64,000 nt of DNA, taken from Pseudomonadota bacterium. Its GTDB lineage: Bacteria > Pseudomonadota > Alphaproteobacteria > Rhizobiales > Rhizobiaceae. The DNA lies in contig JAEXYH010000047.1 of assembly GCA_023451735.1 (NCBI GenBank), positions 39,394 to 103,393 on the forward strand, in the 5' to 3' direction. The translations under genes and the position numbers were made by a program. Shown here in pieces: positions 6,924 through 16,500 of the stretch. Under the pieces are notes generated by a model. It had not been told where the DNA came from, did no database searches, and worked only from the letters and a program-made list of their open reading frames with translations. Every line of letters begins with the position of its first letter. The stretch's first letter is position 1.

Positions 6924-8153
6924 TTATCGCTTCAGGCGCGGTTCCCTGATCCGCTCCATTCTGAAACCAAGGCCAATCAGCCGGCCGGAAAGATGAGCCA
7001 GCACCGGCCATCGGGCGATGCTGCGGATGAAGCCGGGCGGGCCTTTGCGTTTGCTTTCTTCGGTTTGATCCGCGCGCCGGCTGCTCCGCATCATCAACTG
7101 CAACTTCTGTGTCGCGCGGGTGGGGAAACTGCGACGTCTCTCGACTGCGGCAAGATCCGCATCGGAAAGCTTGTTTTCGCGGAGCGGCACCGAGAGAATA
7201 TTCGCTGCCGCAACGGCGTCCTGGATGGCGAGGTTCACACCGACCCCGCCGATCGGCGACATGGCATGCGCGGCATCGCCGATGCAGATCAGCCCCGAAC
7301 GCCACCATTGCCTGAGGCGATCGATCCGGACCGTCAGAAGACTTGTGTCCTCGAAGGACCTGATTTCATCCATGCGTGACGCAGGCAGCGGTGACACATC
7401 TGCCACCATCTTTCGAAACGCCTCGATGCCCTGATCGCAGATTTTGGCAAAGGTCGTGCGGCGAATGACATAACCGCATTGCCAGTAGTCTCCGCGATCG
7501 ATCAGGACGAGGCCCTGTCTTGGACCGGCATGGCCCATTACTTCGTTCGGATCGCTTGGCCGCTTGGAAAGCTTCATCCAGACGACCTCGCTCGGCGTTC
7601 CAAAACTTTCGACGCGCAGACCGGCCTTGGACCGAACAACGGAATTGCGACCGTCCGCCCCGACAACAAGATCGCTCTCGATCCAAACCTCGTCCTCGGG
7701 TGTCCGGACGACGAGGCCCGAAACCTTCCCGCCGTCTTCGAGGATGCGGGTAACCTCTCCCTTCATGATGAGCCGGAAGTTGGGAAAGGCCCGAGCGGAC
7801 GCCGCGAGGAAATTCAAAAAATCCCATTGCGGCATGAAGGCGATGAAACGGTTCTTCACCGGCAGCCGGGAAAAATCCGCGATCGTGATCGTGCGCCCTC
7901 CCATTTCGGCCGAGAGCTTTTCCGCCCTCGTATGGGGCAGAGCAAGAAAATCGTCGATCAGGCCGAGCTGGTCGATCACCTCGAGCGTCGAAGGATGAAT
8001 GGTGTCGCCGCGGAAATCCCGCAGGAAATCTCTATGTTTTTCGACGACGGTCACATCCACGCCAGCCCGCGCCAGGAGAAAGCCGAGCATCAAGCCGGCA
8101 GGACCGGCACCGGCGATGACACAGGTCGTCTTGATCTTCACGATTTCGCTCAT
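6924..8153 (-). CDS. FAD-dependent aromatic-type monooxygenase / oxidoreductase
   Basis: The 409-residue flavoprotein has the class A monooxygenase motif set: dinucleotide-binding GAGPAGL at about 15, the FAD/NADPH 'DG' motif GADGRNSVVR near 165, and the 'GD' motif CIGDAAHAMSPIGG near 290. The FRGDTIHPSTLEV segment after the first Rossmann part is typical of PheA/MhpA-like hydroxylases and of UbiH/VisC relatives. It is soluble and acts with NAD(P)H and O2; the substrate is not evident. ATG at 8153 is preceded by GGAGCG. It is divergent from dxr and probably cotranscribed with DUF2937. Confidence 0.8.
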   Translation of the reverse strand: MSEIVKIKTTCVIAGAGPAGLMLGFLLARAGVDVTVVEKHRDFLRDFRGDTIHPSTLEVIDQLGLIDDFLALPHTRAEKLSAEMGGRTITIADFSRLPVKNRFIAFMPQWDFLNFLAASARAFPNFRLIMKGEVTRILEDGGKVSGLVVRTPEDEVWIESDLVVGADGRNSVVRSKAGLRVESFGTPSEVVWMKLSKRPSDPNEVMGHAGPRQGLVLIDRGDYWQCGYVIRRTTFAKICDQGIEAFRKMVADVSPLPASRMDEIRSFEDTSLLTVRIDRLRQWWRSGLICIGDAAHAMSPIGGVGVNLAIQDAVAAANILSVPLRENKLSDADLAAVERRRSFPTRATQKLQLMMRSSRRADQTEESKRKGPPGFIRSIARWPVLAHLSGRLIGLGFRMERIREPRLKR

Positions 8154-8280
8154 CGCTCCATTTCGCTCCCATCGGGCGCCGGATCAAGCCATATCCGATC
8201 ACATCTGCCTCGTCCTGAGCGCTCTTGTGGCATGTCGCATTCACTTGTAGACCAACCGCAACTGTGAATATGGAAACGGC

Positions 8281-9468
8281 ATGGCAGATATGGATAGACG
8301 CCGCATCAGCATTCTCGGGTCGACCGGCTCGATCGGTGTCAATACGCTCGACGTGGTCGCGCAGCTGGGCGGACGGGATGCGTTCGACATTGTCGCGATT
8401 ACCGGCAACAGTAATGTCGCGCTGCTGGCCGAACAGGCGAGGACATTCGGTGCGCGTCTCGCCGTCACTGCCGACGACAAGCAATATGCCACGTTGAAGG
8501 ATGCGCTTGCCGGCACCGGCATCGAGGTTGCAGCAGGCCGTACAGCACTTGTCGAGGCAGGCCAGCGCGAATCCGACTGGGTCATGGCCGCGATCGTCGG
8601 CACCGCCGGTCTCGCCCCCACAGTCGCAGCCGCAGAACGCGGCGCGGATATTGCGCTTGCCAACAAGGAATGTCTCGTTTCGGCCGGCGAATTGTTCGTC
8701 AAGGCCGTCGCGGACGGCGGCGGCAGGCTCATCCCTGTCGACAGCGAGCACAGCGCCATCTTCCAGTCGCTGGAGGATGATCAGCGTCATGCGGTGGAAC
8801 GCATCATGTTGACCGCTTCCGGCGGACCGTTCCGCACCTGGAGCCGCGAGCAGATGGCGAATGTGACCGCTGATGTCGCACGCGCCCATCCGAACTGGTC
8901 GATGGGCCTGAAAATATCGATCGGCAGCGCCTCGATGTTCAACAAGGCGCTGGAGATGATCGAGGCAAAGCATCTCTTCGGTGTCCGGCCGGACCAGATC
9001 GAGGTAATCGTTCATCCGCAATCGATCATCCACTCCATGGTGGGTTATAGCGACGGCTCGGTGCTCGCCCAGCTCGGCTGCCCCGACATGCGCACCGCGA
9101 TCGGTTACGCTTTGACCTATCCGGATCGCCCGAAACTCGATGTCGAACGACTGGACTTCGCCAAACTGGCGCGGCTGGATTTCGAAGCCCCCGACGAAGT
9201 ACGTTTTCCGGCTTTGAGGCTTGCACGTACCGCCATGGATCGCGGTGGCGTTCAGGGCGCAGCGATGAACGCCGCAGAAGAAACCGCCTTTAATGCCTTC
9301 CTCGAAAAACGCATCGGCTTCCTGCAGATGGCGGATATCGCCGAGCAGGTGATGGATGAAATGGTCGGATACGGTTCGGCGATCACCATGGACGACGTCT
9401 TCGCCGCCGACGCGGAAGCCCGGCGCCGGGCCGCGGAAGCGATTGTTCAAAAGGAAATGGCCGCATAA
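8281..9468 (+). CDS. dxr: 1-deoxy-D-xylulose 5-phosphate reductoisomerase
   Basis: The 395-residue enzyme converts DXP to 2-C-methyl-D-erythritol 4-phosphate with NADPH in the MEP isoprenoid pathway. The N-terminal NADPH site ISILGSTGSIGVNTLD, the LANKECLVSAGELF segment, the catalytic VDSEHSAIFQ metal-binding site, and ASGGPFRTW with the following flexible loop are all present. Length is typical. Some relatives such as Brucella use an unrelated DRL enzyme instead, so a classical Dxr is informative here. ATG at 8281 follows GGAAACGGC; ATG at 8290 is possible. The stop codon lies in the loop of the terminator hairpin. Confidence 0.97.
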   Translation: MADMDRRRISILGSTGSIGVNTLDVVAQLGGRDAFDIVAITGNSNVALLAEQARTFGARLAVTADDKQYATLKDALAGTGIEVAAGRTALVEAGQRESDWVMAAIVGTAGLAPTVAAAERGADIALANKECLVSAGELFVKAVADGGGRLIPVDSEHSAIFQSLEDDQRHAVERIMLTASGGPFRTWSREQMANVTADVARAHPNWSMGLKISIGSASMFNKALEMIEAKHLFGVRPDQIEVIVHPQSIIHSMVGYSDGSVLAQLGCPDMRTAIGYALTYPDRPKLDVERLDFAKLARLDFEAPDEVRFPALRLARTAMDRGGVQGAAMNAAEETAFNAFLEKRIGFLQMADIAEQVMDEMVGYGSAITMDDVFAADAEARRRAAEAIVQKEMAA

Positions 9469-9484
9469 GCGGCCATTTTTCTTT
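9455..9484 (+). terminator. Rho-independent terminator of dxr, hairpin built around the stop codon
   Basis: AAATGGCCGC (9455-9464) pairs with GCGGCCATTT (9469-9478) around the loop ATAA, followed by a T-rich tail. The dxr stop codon TAA occupies 9466-9468, inside the loop. The reverse strand also has a T-rich exit, so it may serve the convergent hemA too. Confidence 0.85.
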
Positions 9485-9502
9485 CACTCTCGCTTCACGG
9501 CT

Positions 9503-10717
9503 TCACGCCACGTGCCGGGCCAGCGCGCAGCGCGACCACAGCTGATGCAACGAGCCGACCAGATGTTCGAGATCCGCATCGGAATGCAGCGGCGTCGGCG
9601 TGATGCGCAGACGCTCGGTCTTGCGCGGCACGGTCGGATAGTTGATCGGCTGCACGTAGATATTGCAGTTGTCCATCAGGAGATCCGAGATCCACTTGCA
9701 CTTGGCGGCATCGCCGACCATGACCGGCACGATATGGCTCGGGTTCGGCATATGAGGAATGCCCTTGGCATCGAGCATGCCGCGCAGCTTGCGCACGCGC
9801 TCCTGATGCCGCGCGCGTTCCATCTGGCTTGATTTCAGATGCTTGATCGATGCGATCGCACCGGCCGCAAGCGCCGGCGGCAGCGACGTCGTGAAGATGA
9901 AGCCCGAGGCAAAAGAACGGACGAAATCGCAAAGCGCCGCAGACGCGGTGATATAACCACCCATCACGCCGAATGCCTTGGCAAGCGTTCCCTCGATGAT
10001 CGTTACGCGGCCCATCAGACCTTCGCGCTCGGCAATACCGCCGCCACGCGGACCATACATGCCAACCGCATGAACCTCGTCGAGATAGGTCATCGCGCCA
10101 TACTTGTCGGCGAGATCGCAGATCTCCTTGATCGGCGCGATATCGCCGTCCATCGAATAGACGCTTTCAAAAGCGATCATCTTCGGCGCCTTCGGATCCG
10201 CGGCCGCAAGCTTGGCTTCCAGGTCGACGAGATCGTTGTGCTTCCAGATCACTCGCTCGCACTTGCCGTGGCGGATACCCTCGATCATCGAGGCGTGGTT
10301 CAGCGCGTCGGAGAAAATGATGAGACCGGGGATCTTCTGGCCAAGCACGCCGAGCGTCGCCCAGTTCGACATGTATCCGGAGTTGAAGATCAGGCCGGCT
10401 TCCTTGCCATGCAAGTCTGCGAGCTCGCGCTCGAGCAGAACGTGGTAGTGGGTGGTTCCAGAAATATTCCGGGTGCCTCCCGCACCCGCGCCACAGTGAT
10501 CGATGGCTTCATGCATGGCCGCAAGCACAGCCGGGTGTTGGCCCATTCCGAGATAGTCGTTGGAACACCAGACGGTCACGTCCTTGGTGCCATCAGGCGT
10601 ATGGTGCGTCGCTCGCGGAAAACTTCCGCGCTGTCGTTCGAGATCGGCAAACACGCGGTAACGGCCTTCCTGATGCAGTCCGTCCAGTTCGCTTTTGAAA
10701 TATGCCTCGAAATCCAT
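9503..10717 (-). CDS. hemA: 5-aminolevulinate synthase
   Basis: The 404-residue PLP enzyme condenses glycine and succinyl-CoA to 5-aminolevulinate, the first step of the C4 (Shemin) heme pathway used by alphaproteobacteria. Visible motifs are the glycine-rich AGAGGTRNISGT (77-88), the PLP-ring Asp in YLDEVHAVGMYGPRGGG (about 211-227) and the Schiff-base Lys247 in EGTLAKAFGVMGGY. Length matches rhizobial HemA. ATG at 10717 has GGAGCG 5 bp upstream. An FNR/FixK-type box about 150 bp upstream suggests induction at low oxygen, as reported for the Bradyrhizobium hemA gene. It is convergent with dxr. Confidence 0.97.
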   Translation of the reverse strand: MDFEAYFKSELDGLHQEGRYRVFADLERQRGSFPRATHHTPDGTKDVTVWCSNDYLGMGQHPAVLAAMHEAIDHCGAGAGGTRNISGTTHYHVLLERELADLHGKEAGLIFNSGYMSNWATLGVLGQKIPGLIIFSDALNHASMIEGIRHGKCERVIWKHNDLVDLEAKLAAADPKAPKMIAFESVYSMDGDIAPIKEICDLADKYGAMTYLDEVHAVGMYGPRGGGIAEREGLMGRVTIIEGTLAKAFGVMGGYITASAALCDFVRSFASGFIFTTSLPPALAAGAIASIKHLKSSQMERARHQERVRKLRGMLDAKGIPHMPNPSHIVPVMVGDAAKCKWISDLLMDNCNIYVQPINYPTVPRKTERLRITPTPLHSDADLEHLVGSLHQLWSRCALARHVA

Positions 10718-10839
10718 GCTTACGCTCCAAAAACTGCGTTAGGCTTTTTTTGATTTTTGCCAGCTTCTTCGTCAAGCCTGAAGAGGCTGCTCACGCTTGC
10801 CTGCGGCAATAGGCCCATTTTAGATTTATTCCAATCCAA

Positions 10840-10880
10840 ATCTTAGCGGTAGTGAAAATGTGAAGATTGACCCACGTCAA
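10840..10880 (-). promoter_or_regulatory. FNR/FixK-type promoter of hemA
   Basis: TTGAC CCAC GTCAA (10867-10880) is a symmetrical FNR/FixK-type box. A class II start would fall near 10832. On the minus strand TAAGAT (10840-10845) then sits at -10 of that start. The predicted leader is about 115 nt. The arms use C/G at the fifth position, an accepted variant of the TTGAT-N4-ATCAA box. Confidence 0.6.
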
Positions 10881-11110
10881 GCACTGAGTGAAAAAGTCGC
10901 GACCAAGTCAGGAACACTATCGGCCAGTCTATCGCCGACTTTACTCCCTGCATCGACATTTCGCCCAAGCCGCAACTTCGCAGCGATTTCAGCCGTTCAT
11001 GCAATAAAAGACAGCGCTCTTATGGACTCTTTGCGTCCGAGAACTATTGTTCCATCGGAAACGTTGCCCCATCAGCAGATGGAAGCGACGAAATCGAAAT
11101 GGAGGAAGCC

Positions 11111-11374
11111 ATGAAAAAGGCTCTGATTATGTTGATGCTGGGCGCATCGCTCGCAAGCTGCACCGCCACGGAACAGGGCGCAGGCATTGGCGCAGCATCC
11201 GGTGCAATCATCGGCGGCGTCGCAACCGGCAATGTCCGCGGTGCAGCCGTTGGTGGCGCGATTGGCGGTGTCGCCGGCGCCCTGATCGGCAATGTCTCAG
11301 AACAGCCGGGCCAGTGCTATTATCGTGACCGGTATGGCCGCCGTTACATCGACGATTGCCCGCGCCGTTACTGA
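11111..11374 (+). CDS. Glycine-zipper lipoprotein
   Basis: The 87-residue precursor has a classical lipoprotein signal: MKKALIMLMLGASLASC with lipobox LASC, lipidated Cys17. The mature protein is a glycine zipper (GIGAASGAIIGGVATG and GAAVGGAIGGVAGALIG, about 26-62) followed by a short tail with two Cys and a Tyr/Arg-rich end. Such zippers, as in the 17-kDa antigen/SlyB group, form tight membrane-associated helical pairs. It is probably an outer-membrane protein of unknown task. ATG at 11111 is chosen over 11099 because GGAGGA sits just upstream. A strong terminator follows, so it is monocistronic. Confidence 0.8.
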   Translation: MKKALIMLMLGASLASCTATEQGAGIGAASGAIIGGVATGNVRGAAVGGAIGGVAGALIGNVSEQPGQCYYRDRYGRRYIDDCPRRY

Positions 11375-11411
11375 CCACGGCAACTGACATAAAGTCATAT
11401 TTCAGATATGT

Positions 11412-11443
11412 GGCCCCGAAGCCAGCTTCGGGGCCTTTTATTT
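11412..11443 (+). terminator. Rho-independent terminator of the lipoprotein gene
   Basis: GGCCCCGAAG pairs with CTTCGGGGCC around CCAG (11412-11435), followed by TTTTATTT. It ends the lipoprotein transcript before tamA. Confidence 0.88.
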
Positions 11444-11558
11444 CATCAAATCATCATGCAGCCGATATCAAGGGTACCCCTTTTAAGATTTTACGGGTAC
11501 AGAGGTTTCAACTGACCATGAGGGTCTCCACCGACAGCTGCGATTACTAAGTCTGCGT

Positions 11559-13487
11559 ATGGAAAAGAGAAAAGCTGGTAGGATGAGCGACTGGAGCAGC
11601 CGGCGGAAAAGCCTGGCCTGCATGCTGGCTGGTAGTCTGGCTCTTTCACCCGCCTTTGCGTCTGAGGCCCATGCATTCAAGATTTTCGGCATCACCCTGT
11701 TCGGCAGCGACGAGGAAACCGTCGAGGTCATTGACCCCGTTCGCTACGAAGCAACGATCGAGACGGGCGATGCAGACAGCGATCTGGCTGACCGGCTGAC
11801 ATCAGCGGCCGCCTTGGTGAATGACGACGAAAAGCCTGTTTCCGGTGATCTGGGCATTATCGTCAAGGCGCGAGAGGACCGCGATCGTCTGGTAGCCGTG
11901 CTCTACGAGGAAGCCCGCTACGGCGGCGTAGTCAACATAACGATCGCCGGAACAGATATCGACCAACTCCCCCCAAATCCGACATTCGACCATTCCAAGC
12001 CCGTTCCCGTCACGGTGAATGTGACCCCAGGTCCTGAATTCAAACTCGGCGCCGTGCGCTTCGAGGGAGATGCGGCAGGCAGAAACCCTGCTGATTACGA
12101 TCTGGAACCGGGAGGACCGGCAGGCTCGCTGATCATTCTGAAGGCCGGCGAAAAGATCGTTCTCGATTTGAAGGCAGAAGGACGCCCGCTGGCCCACCCT
12201 CTCCAGCGACAGATCACCGCCGATCACGCAAAAAAGACGGTCGATGTAGTGCTGGGCGCCGTCGGCGGACCTGTGGCGCCGTTCGGTACGGTGACGGTCA
12301 AGGGCGCGCGAGCCGTCAACCCTGACTTCATTCAGCGTTACTCCCGCCTCGACCGACGAGAACGCTATTCCCCGGAACAGCTCAAAAAAGCCTCAGAACG
12401 CCTGCGCCAGCTTGGCGTTTTCTCCAGCATTACCATCCACGAGGCTGACAGCCTGGCGCCCGATGGTTCTCTGCCGCTTGCTATCGAAGTTTCCGAAGGC
12501 AAGTTCCGCTATTTCGGTTTCGGCCTGGAATATGCATCGACCGATGGCGCGGGGGTCCAGGGATATTGGGGACACCGCAACCTGTTCGGCCAGGCTGAAT
12601 CGCTGCGGCTTGAAGGATCCGTTTCCGGCATCGGCGCCACGACGGATGTGACGACATTCGATTACTCTGCCGGCATCACCTTCACCAAGCCCGGCATCTA
12701 CGTGCCGGAGGCAACCTTCGTGTCCAAGCTTGAAGCCAAGAGCGAAAATCCGGACGATATCTACGAAGCCCAGTCGATCACCTATTCCGCCGGCATCGCT
12801 TATGAACTCAACGACACCGACAAGGTCACCGGCGGCGGCGAGATTTCCTATATTCGCGCCGATGACGCGTTTGACAGAAATGACTACCTGACCTTCAGCC
12901 TGCCTGTATCCTTCGAACGCGACACCCGCGACAACAAGCTCGACCCGACCGAGGGCTATTACGGTACCGTCTCTGCCAAGCCGAGTTATGAGGCGCTCAA
13001 GGGCAACGTGTTCTCCTCATTCGAAGGCTCGATATCGGGTTATTACGGCCTCGGTGCAGAAGACAAGGTGGTTCTCGCCGCCCGGCTCGGTGCCGGCACG
13101 CTGGTTGGAACCGGCGACCTCCAGGACATTCCGGTGACGCGCCGTTTTTATCAGGGCGGTGGCGGTTCGGTACGCGGCTACAGCTATCGCGAGATATCGC
13201 CCTATAATAGCGATGGCGATGCGTTAGGTGGCCGCTCATACCTATTGGCTTCTTTCGAAACGCGCGTAAAAGTGTCAGAGAAGATCGGCATTGTTCCGTT
13301 TGTCGACGTCGGAACGGTGACAACCGAAATCGTGCCTGATTTCTCTGATATTCGTGCGGGTGCAGGATTGGGATTGCGTTATGCAACGCCCTTTGGCCCC
13401 ATCCGCTTGGATTTCGCAGTTCCGCTCAAGCGCTATGATGGTGGAAATTCGTTCGGTATCTATGCTGGCATCGGCCAGGCTTTCTAA
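11559..13487 (+). CDS. tamA: TamA-like outer-membrane translocation/assembly protein (Omp85 family)
   Basis: The 642-residue protein has an N-terminal signal peptide (core LACMLAGSLALSPAFA), a periplasmic part of about 300 residues with POTRA-like folds (TPGPEFKLGAVRFEG, LRQLGVFSSITI), and a C-terminal 16-strand beta-barrel with RGYSYREISP (the conserved VRGY/F loop motif) and the final strand ending GIGQAF with terminal Phe. TamA works with the inner-membrane-anchored TamB in delivering outer-membrane proteins and, in recent models, lipids. tamB follows after 18 bp. Start is uncertain: ATG at 11559 or 11583 (24 bases later) both keep the signal peptide. Confidence 0.9.
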   Translation: MEKRKAGRMSDWSSRRKSLACMLAGSLALSPAFASEAHAFKIFGITLFGSDEETVEVIDPVRYEATIETGDADSDLADRLTSAAALVNDDEKPVSGDLGIIVKAREDRDRLVAVLYEEARYGGVVNITIAGTDIDQLPPNPTFDHSKPVPVTVNVTPGPEFKLGAVRFEGDAAGRNPADYDLEPGGPAGSLIILKAGEKIVLDLKAEGRPLAHPLQRQITADHAKKTVDVVLGAVGGPVAPFGTVTVKGARAVNPDFIQRYSRLDRRERYSPEQLKKASERLRQLGVFSSITIHEADSLAPDGSLPLAIEVSEGKFRYFGFGLEYASTDGAGVQGYWGHRNLFGQAESLRLEGSVSGIGATTDVTTFDYSAGITFTKPGIYVPEATFVSKLEAKSENPDDIYEAQSITYSAGIAYELNDTDKVTGGGEISYIRADDAFDRNDYLTFSLPVSFERDTRDNKLDPTEGYYGTVSAKPSYEALKGNVFSSFEGSISGYYGLGAEDKVVLAARLGAGTLVGTGDLQDIPVTRRFYQGGGGSVRGYSYREISPYNSDGDALGGRSYLLASFETRVKVSEKIGIVPFVDVGTVTTEIVPDFSDIRAGAGLGLRYATPFGPIRLDFAVPLKRYDGGNSFGIYAGIGQAF

Positions 13488-13505
13488 AGAGGCAGCAACA
13501 CAACT

Positions 13506-16500
13506 ATGACATTCATCGTCCGCCTTCTGAAATGGACCTTGAGAGCCGCAATAGCGGCAATCGGCGTTCTTTTCGTCATGGCGCTCGGCGTTGTTCTCTT
13601 CGTCGCCTTCACCCCCGTGGGCGGCGACATCGCTGCCAGCCGCATATCCTCCCTCGTCTCCACGCCGGATCGCTCGATAACCTTCTCGCGGCCTGAAGGC
13701 CTGCTGACAGGTGATCTTCGCGTCGGCGCCCTGACGCTCTCCGACAGCAAGGGCCCCTACGCCCAGATCAACGGCATCGAGATCGACTGGTCGCCAACCG
13801 CCCTCATCACCGGCGAGTTTCGTGCTGACAGGATTACCGCAGGCGCAATCGACATATACCGCCCCCCGGAACCGACGGCGGCAAAGCCGGCCGCGACCAC
13901 CACCTCGTCTGGCGGCACCACATTGCCCGTTGGCATCCGGGTGGCACAACTCGACCTGCCGGACATCAATCTTGCACAGGGATTGTCCGGCCGCGATTTC
14001 GCCCTTTCGCTCAAAGGGTCGATCGATGCGACGGGACCGAATATCGCGCTTGATCTCCAGGCGACCCGCAAGGATGAGCCGGATGCGAGGGCGCTTGCCG
14101 ACATCGTTTATGCCCCGTCTGAAAACCGACTGACACTGAAGGCATCGGTCTCCGAGCCGCAGGGCGGACTTCTTGCACGCCTGTTGAGATTGCCTGGCGC
14201 TCCCGCCGTGCAACTCGCTCTGGATGGCGAAGGCCCCCTGTCCAACTGGGCCGGCAAACTCAGCGGCAATGTCGACGGCCAGCCGGTCATTTCGGTGGAT
14301 GGACGGCATGTCCTGGTGGATAATGGCGGCCATCGCGTCGAGGTCAAGGGCGGCGGTCAGCTTGCAACGCTGATGCCGCCGGCACTCAGGGATCTCTTCG
14401 ACGGCACGACCGATATCGATATCGCCGCAACCTATTCGAAATCGGGCCGCGTCGATTTCCAGCGCGGCCAGCTGACCTCGGGCGCGGTGCGCATTTCCGC
14501 CAAAGGCGCCTGGGATCCGAAGGGCGACAACAGCCTGACGGCCAGCCTCGCAGGCACAAAGGGGCCGGTCGAGGTGGCGTGGCCGATCAACGGCCAGCCG
14601 AGCCGTTTCTCCCTCGAAACCCTGAACTTCACTCTGACCGGCGCCGCCGCCGCTGCCCGCTTTAATGCGACCGCCTCTCTGCCATATGCCGAGCTTCCCC
14701 AGGGACGTTTCCGCCAGATCCGGTTGCAGGCGGAAAGTGAAGATCTCGATCTGATCGCCCGGGCAGGCAGCATTCGCAGCCGCTTCACGGTGGCCGATCT
14801 GAATTTTGCCAACCCCGAGATCGGCCGAATTGTCAGAGGCCCGGTGACGCTGGACGCTCCGCTGCGTCTCGCGCCGCCCGCGATCGGGCTCGACGCCGCG
14901 ACATTCGAAAGCGCCGGATTCAATGGCACAGTCAGCGGTGCTTATGACACTTCCAAGCAGGCGGTGACCGGCAACTTCCGGCTCTCAGCCAATCCCAATA
15001 TCCTGCCGCCGGCACTTGCTCCCCGCTTCGAAGGTGCGATCGCCGCCGAAGGGTATGTGGACGTCGTTCAGGGCGGCCGCATGAGCCTGGAAAACCTCGT
15101 CGTCAAGTCGAATGCCGTGGAAGCACATGGCAATGTCCTGATGGAAAACGGCAATGTCTCCGGCCGGCTTGCCGGCCGCCTTCCGGACATCAAGCGCTGG
15201 CTGGGTGACGCGGAAGGAGCTGCAGGCTTCGACATATCCGCAAAAGGCCCGCTCACCGGCGCGAATGTAAGAGCCGTTATCAATTCCGCCGAAGCCCGGC
15301 TTGCCGGCAGAAGGCTGGAAGACCTGAGCCTCGTTCTCGAAGGCATGGCAAATCCTGATGCACCGCAGGGCCGTCTCACTGTCAACGGCGCGATCGACAG
15401 CAAGCCGATCCGCATCAGCAGCGATCTCGCATCTGCCAACGGCGAGACGCAGGCACCGGCAATCAATGCCGAGATCGGCCCCAACAAGCTGACGGGCGCC
15501 CTGACCTTCTCGCCGGAATTCATGCCGTCCGGCCAGCTTCAGTTCGATTTCCCCGATGTCTCCCTTCTCGCCGCCCTCGCCGCCCAGCAGGCACAGGGCG
15601 ATCTGAAAGGCTCCGTCACCTTCAATCGCGAAGGCCAGACCACCGGCGCAATCATCAAGGCGAATGGCTCCGCGCTTCGGCGCGGAAATGCCGGCTTGCT
15701 GCAGCCGGCAATCGACCTCACCGTTCCGGATATCAAGACGATCGCAGCACAGGGTTCGATCCGTGCCGCTCGCCTCGGCACCGACAGCATTTTCCTTGAA
15801 GGCCTGAATGTCGGCCTGAACCATTCAGGCACGACGACTTCTGTCGATCTGTCAGCCAACTACGACGGCGCTCCCCTGACCAGCAGGGCAACCATTGAAA
15901 CCGCAGACGGCCTTGCCATCGGCATCCAGAACTTCGAAGCGACACCACGCAAGATTCCCGTGCGGCTGGAAAGCCCGAGCCGGATCGTCATCGAGAATGG
16001 CGGCGCGCGCCTGTCGAACCTGACACTCGCAACCGGCACCGGCAGCGTTTCTGTAACTGGCACCGCAGGCTCGACGCTCGATGTTGCGGCGAAGATCAAC
16101 GCATTGCCGGCAAGCCTGCTCAACACCTTCCTGCCAACCATTCATGCGGCAGGCAATATTTCGGGCACGATCAATGCAACGGGCACAAGCTCTGCTCCGG
16201 CTATACGGTATGATTTAGAATGGAGTGATGCCCAGCTTCGCCAGATGCGCGATGCTGGCATCAGTCCATTTCGCATCTCTGCAGCAGGTACCTTTGCAGA
16301 TGGCGCAGTCACACTAGAAGAAACACGCGTTTCCGGTGGTGGCGGCATGGAAGTCACCGCCGATGGCAAGGTTCTTCTCAACGAGAATGGCGGCCCGGCG
16401 CTAAACATCAATGCCCGTGCCAAAGCCATTCCTGCCAACATCGCCAATGCCTTCGTTCCAAATCTCGGCGCGCAGGGGATGATTTCCGGCACGGTAACGG

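Noticed and set aside
10860..11114. Small plus-strand frame upstream of the lipoprotein
   Set aside because: No ribosome site or family similarity; it covers the hemA promoter region and overlaps the lipoprotein start out of frame.
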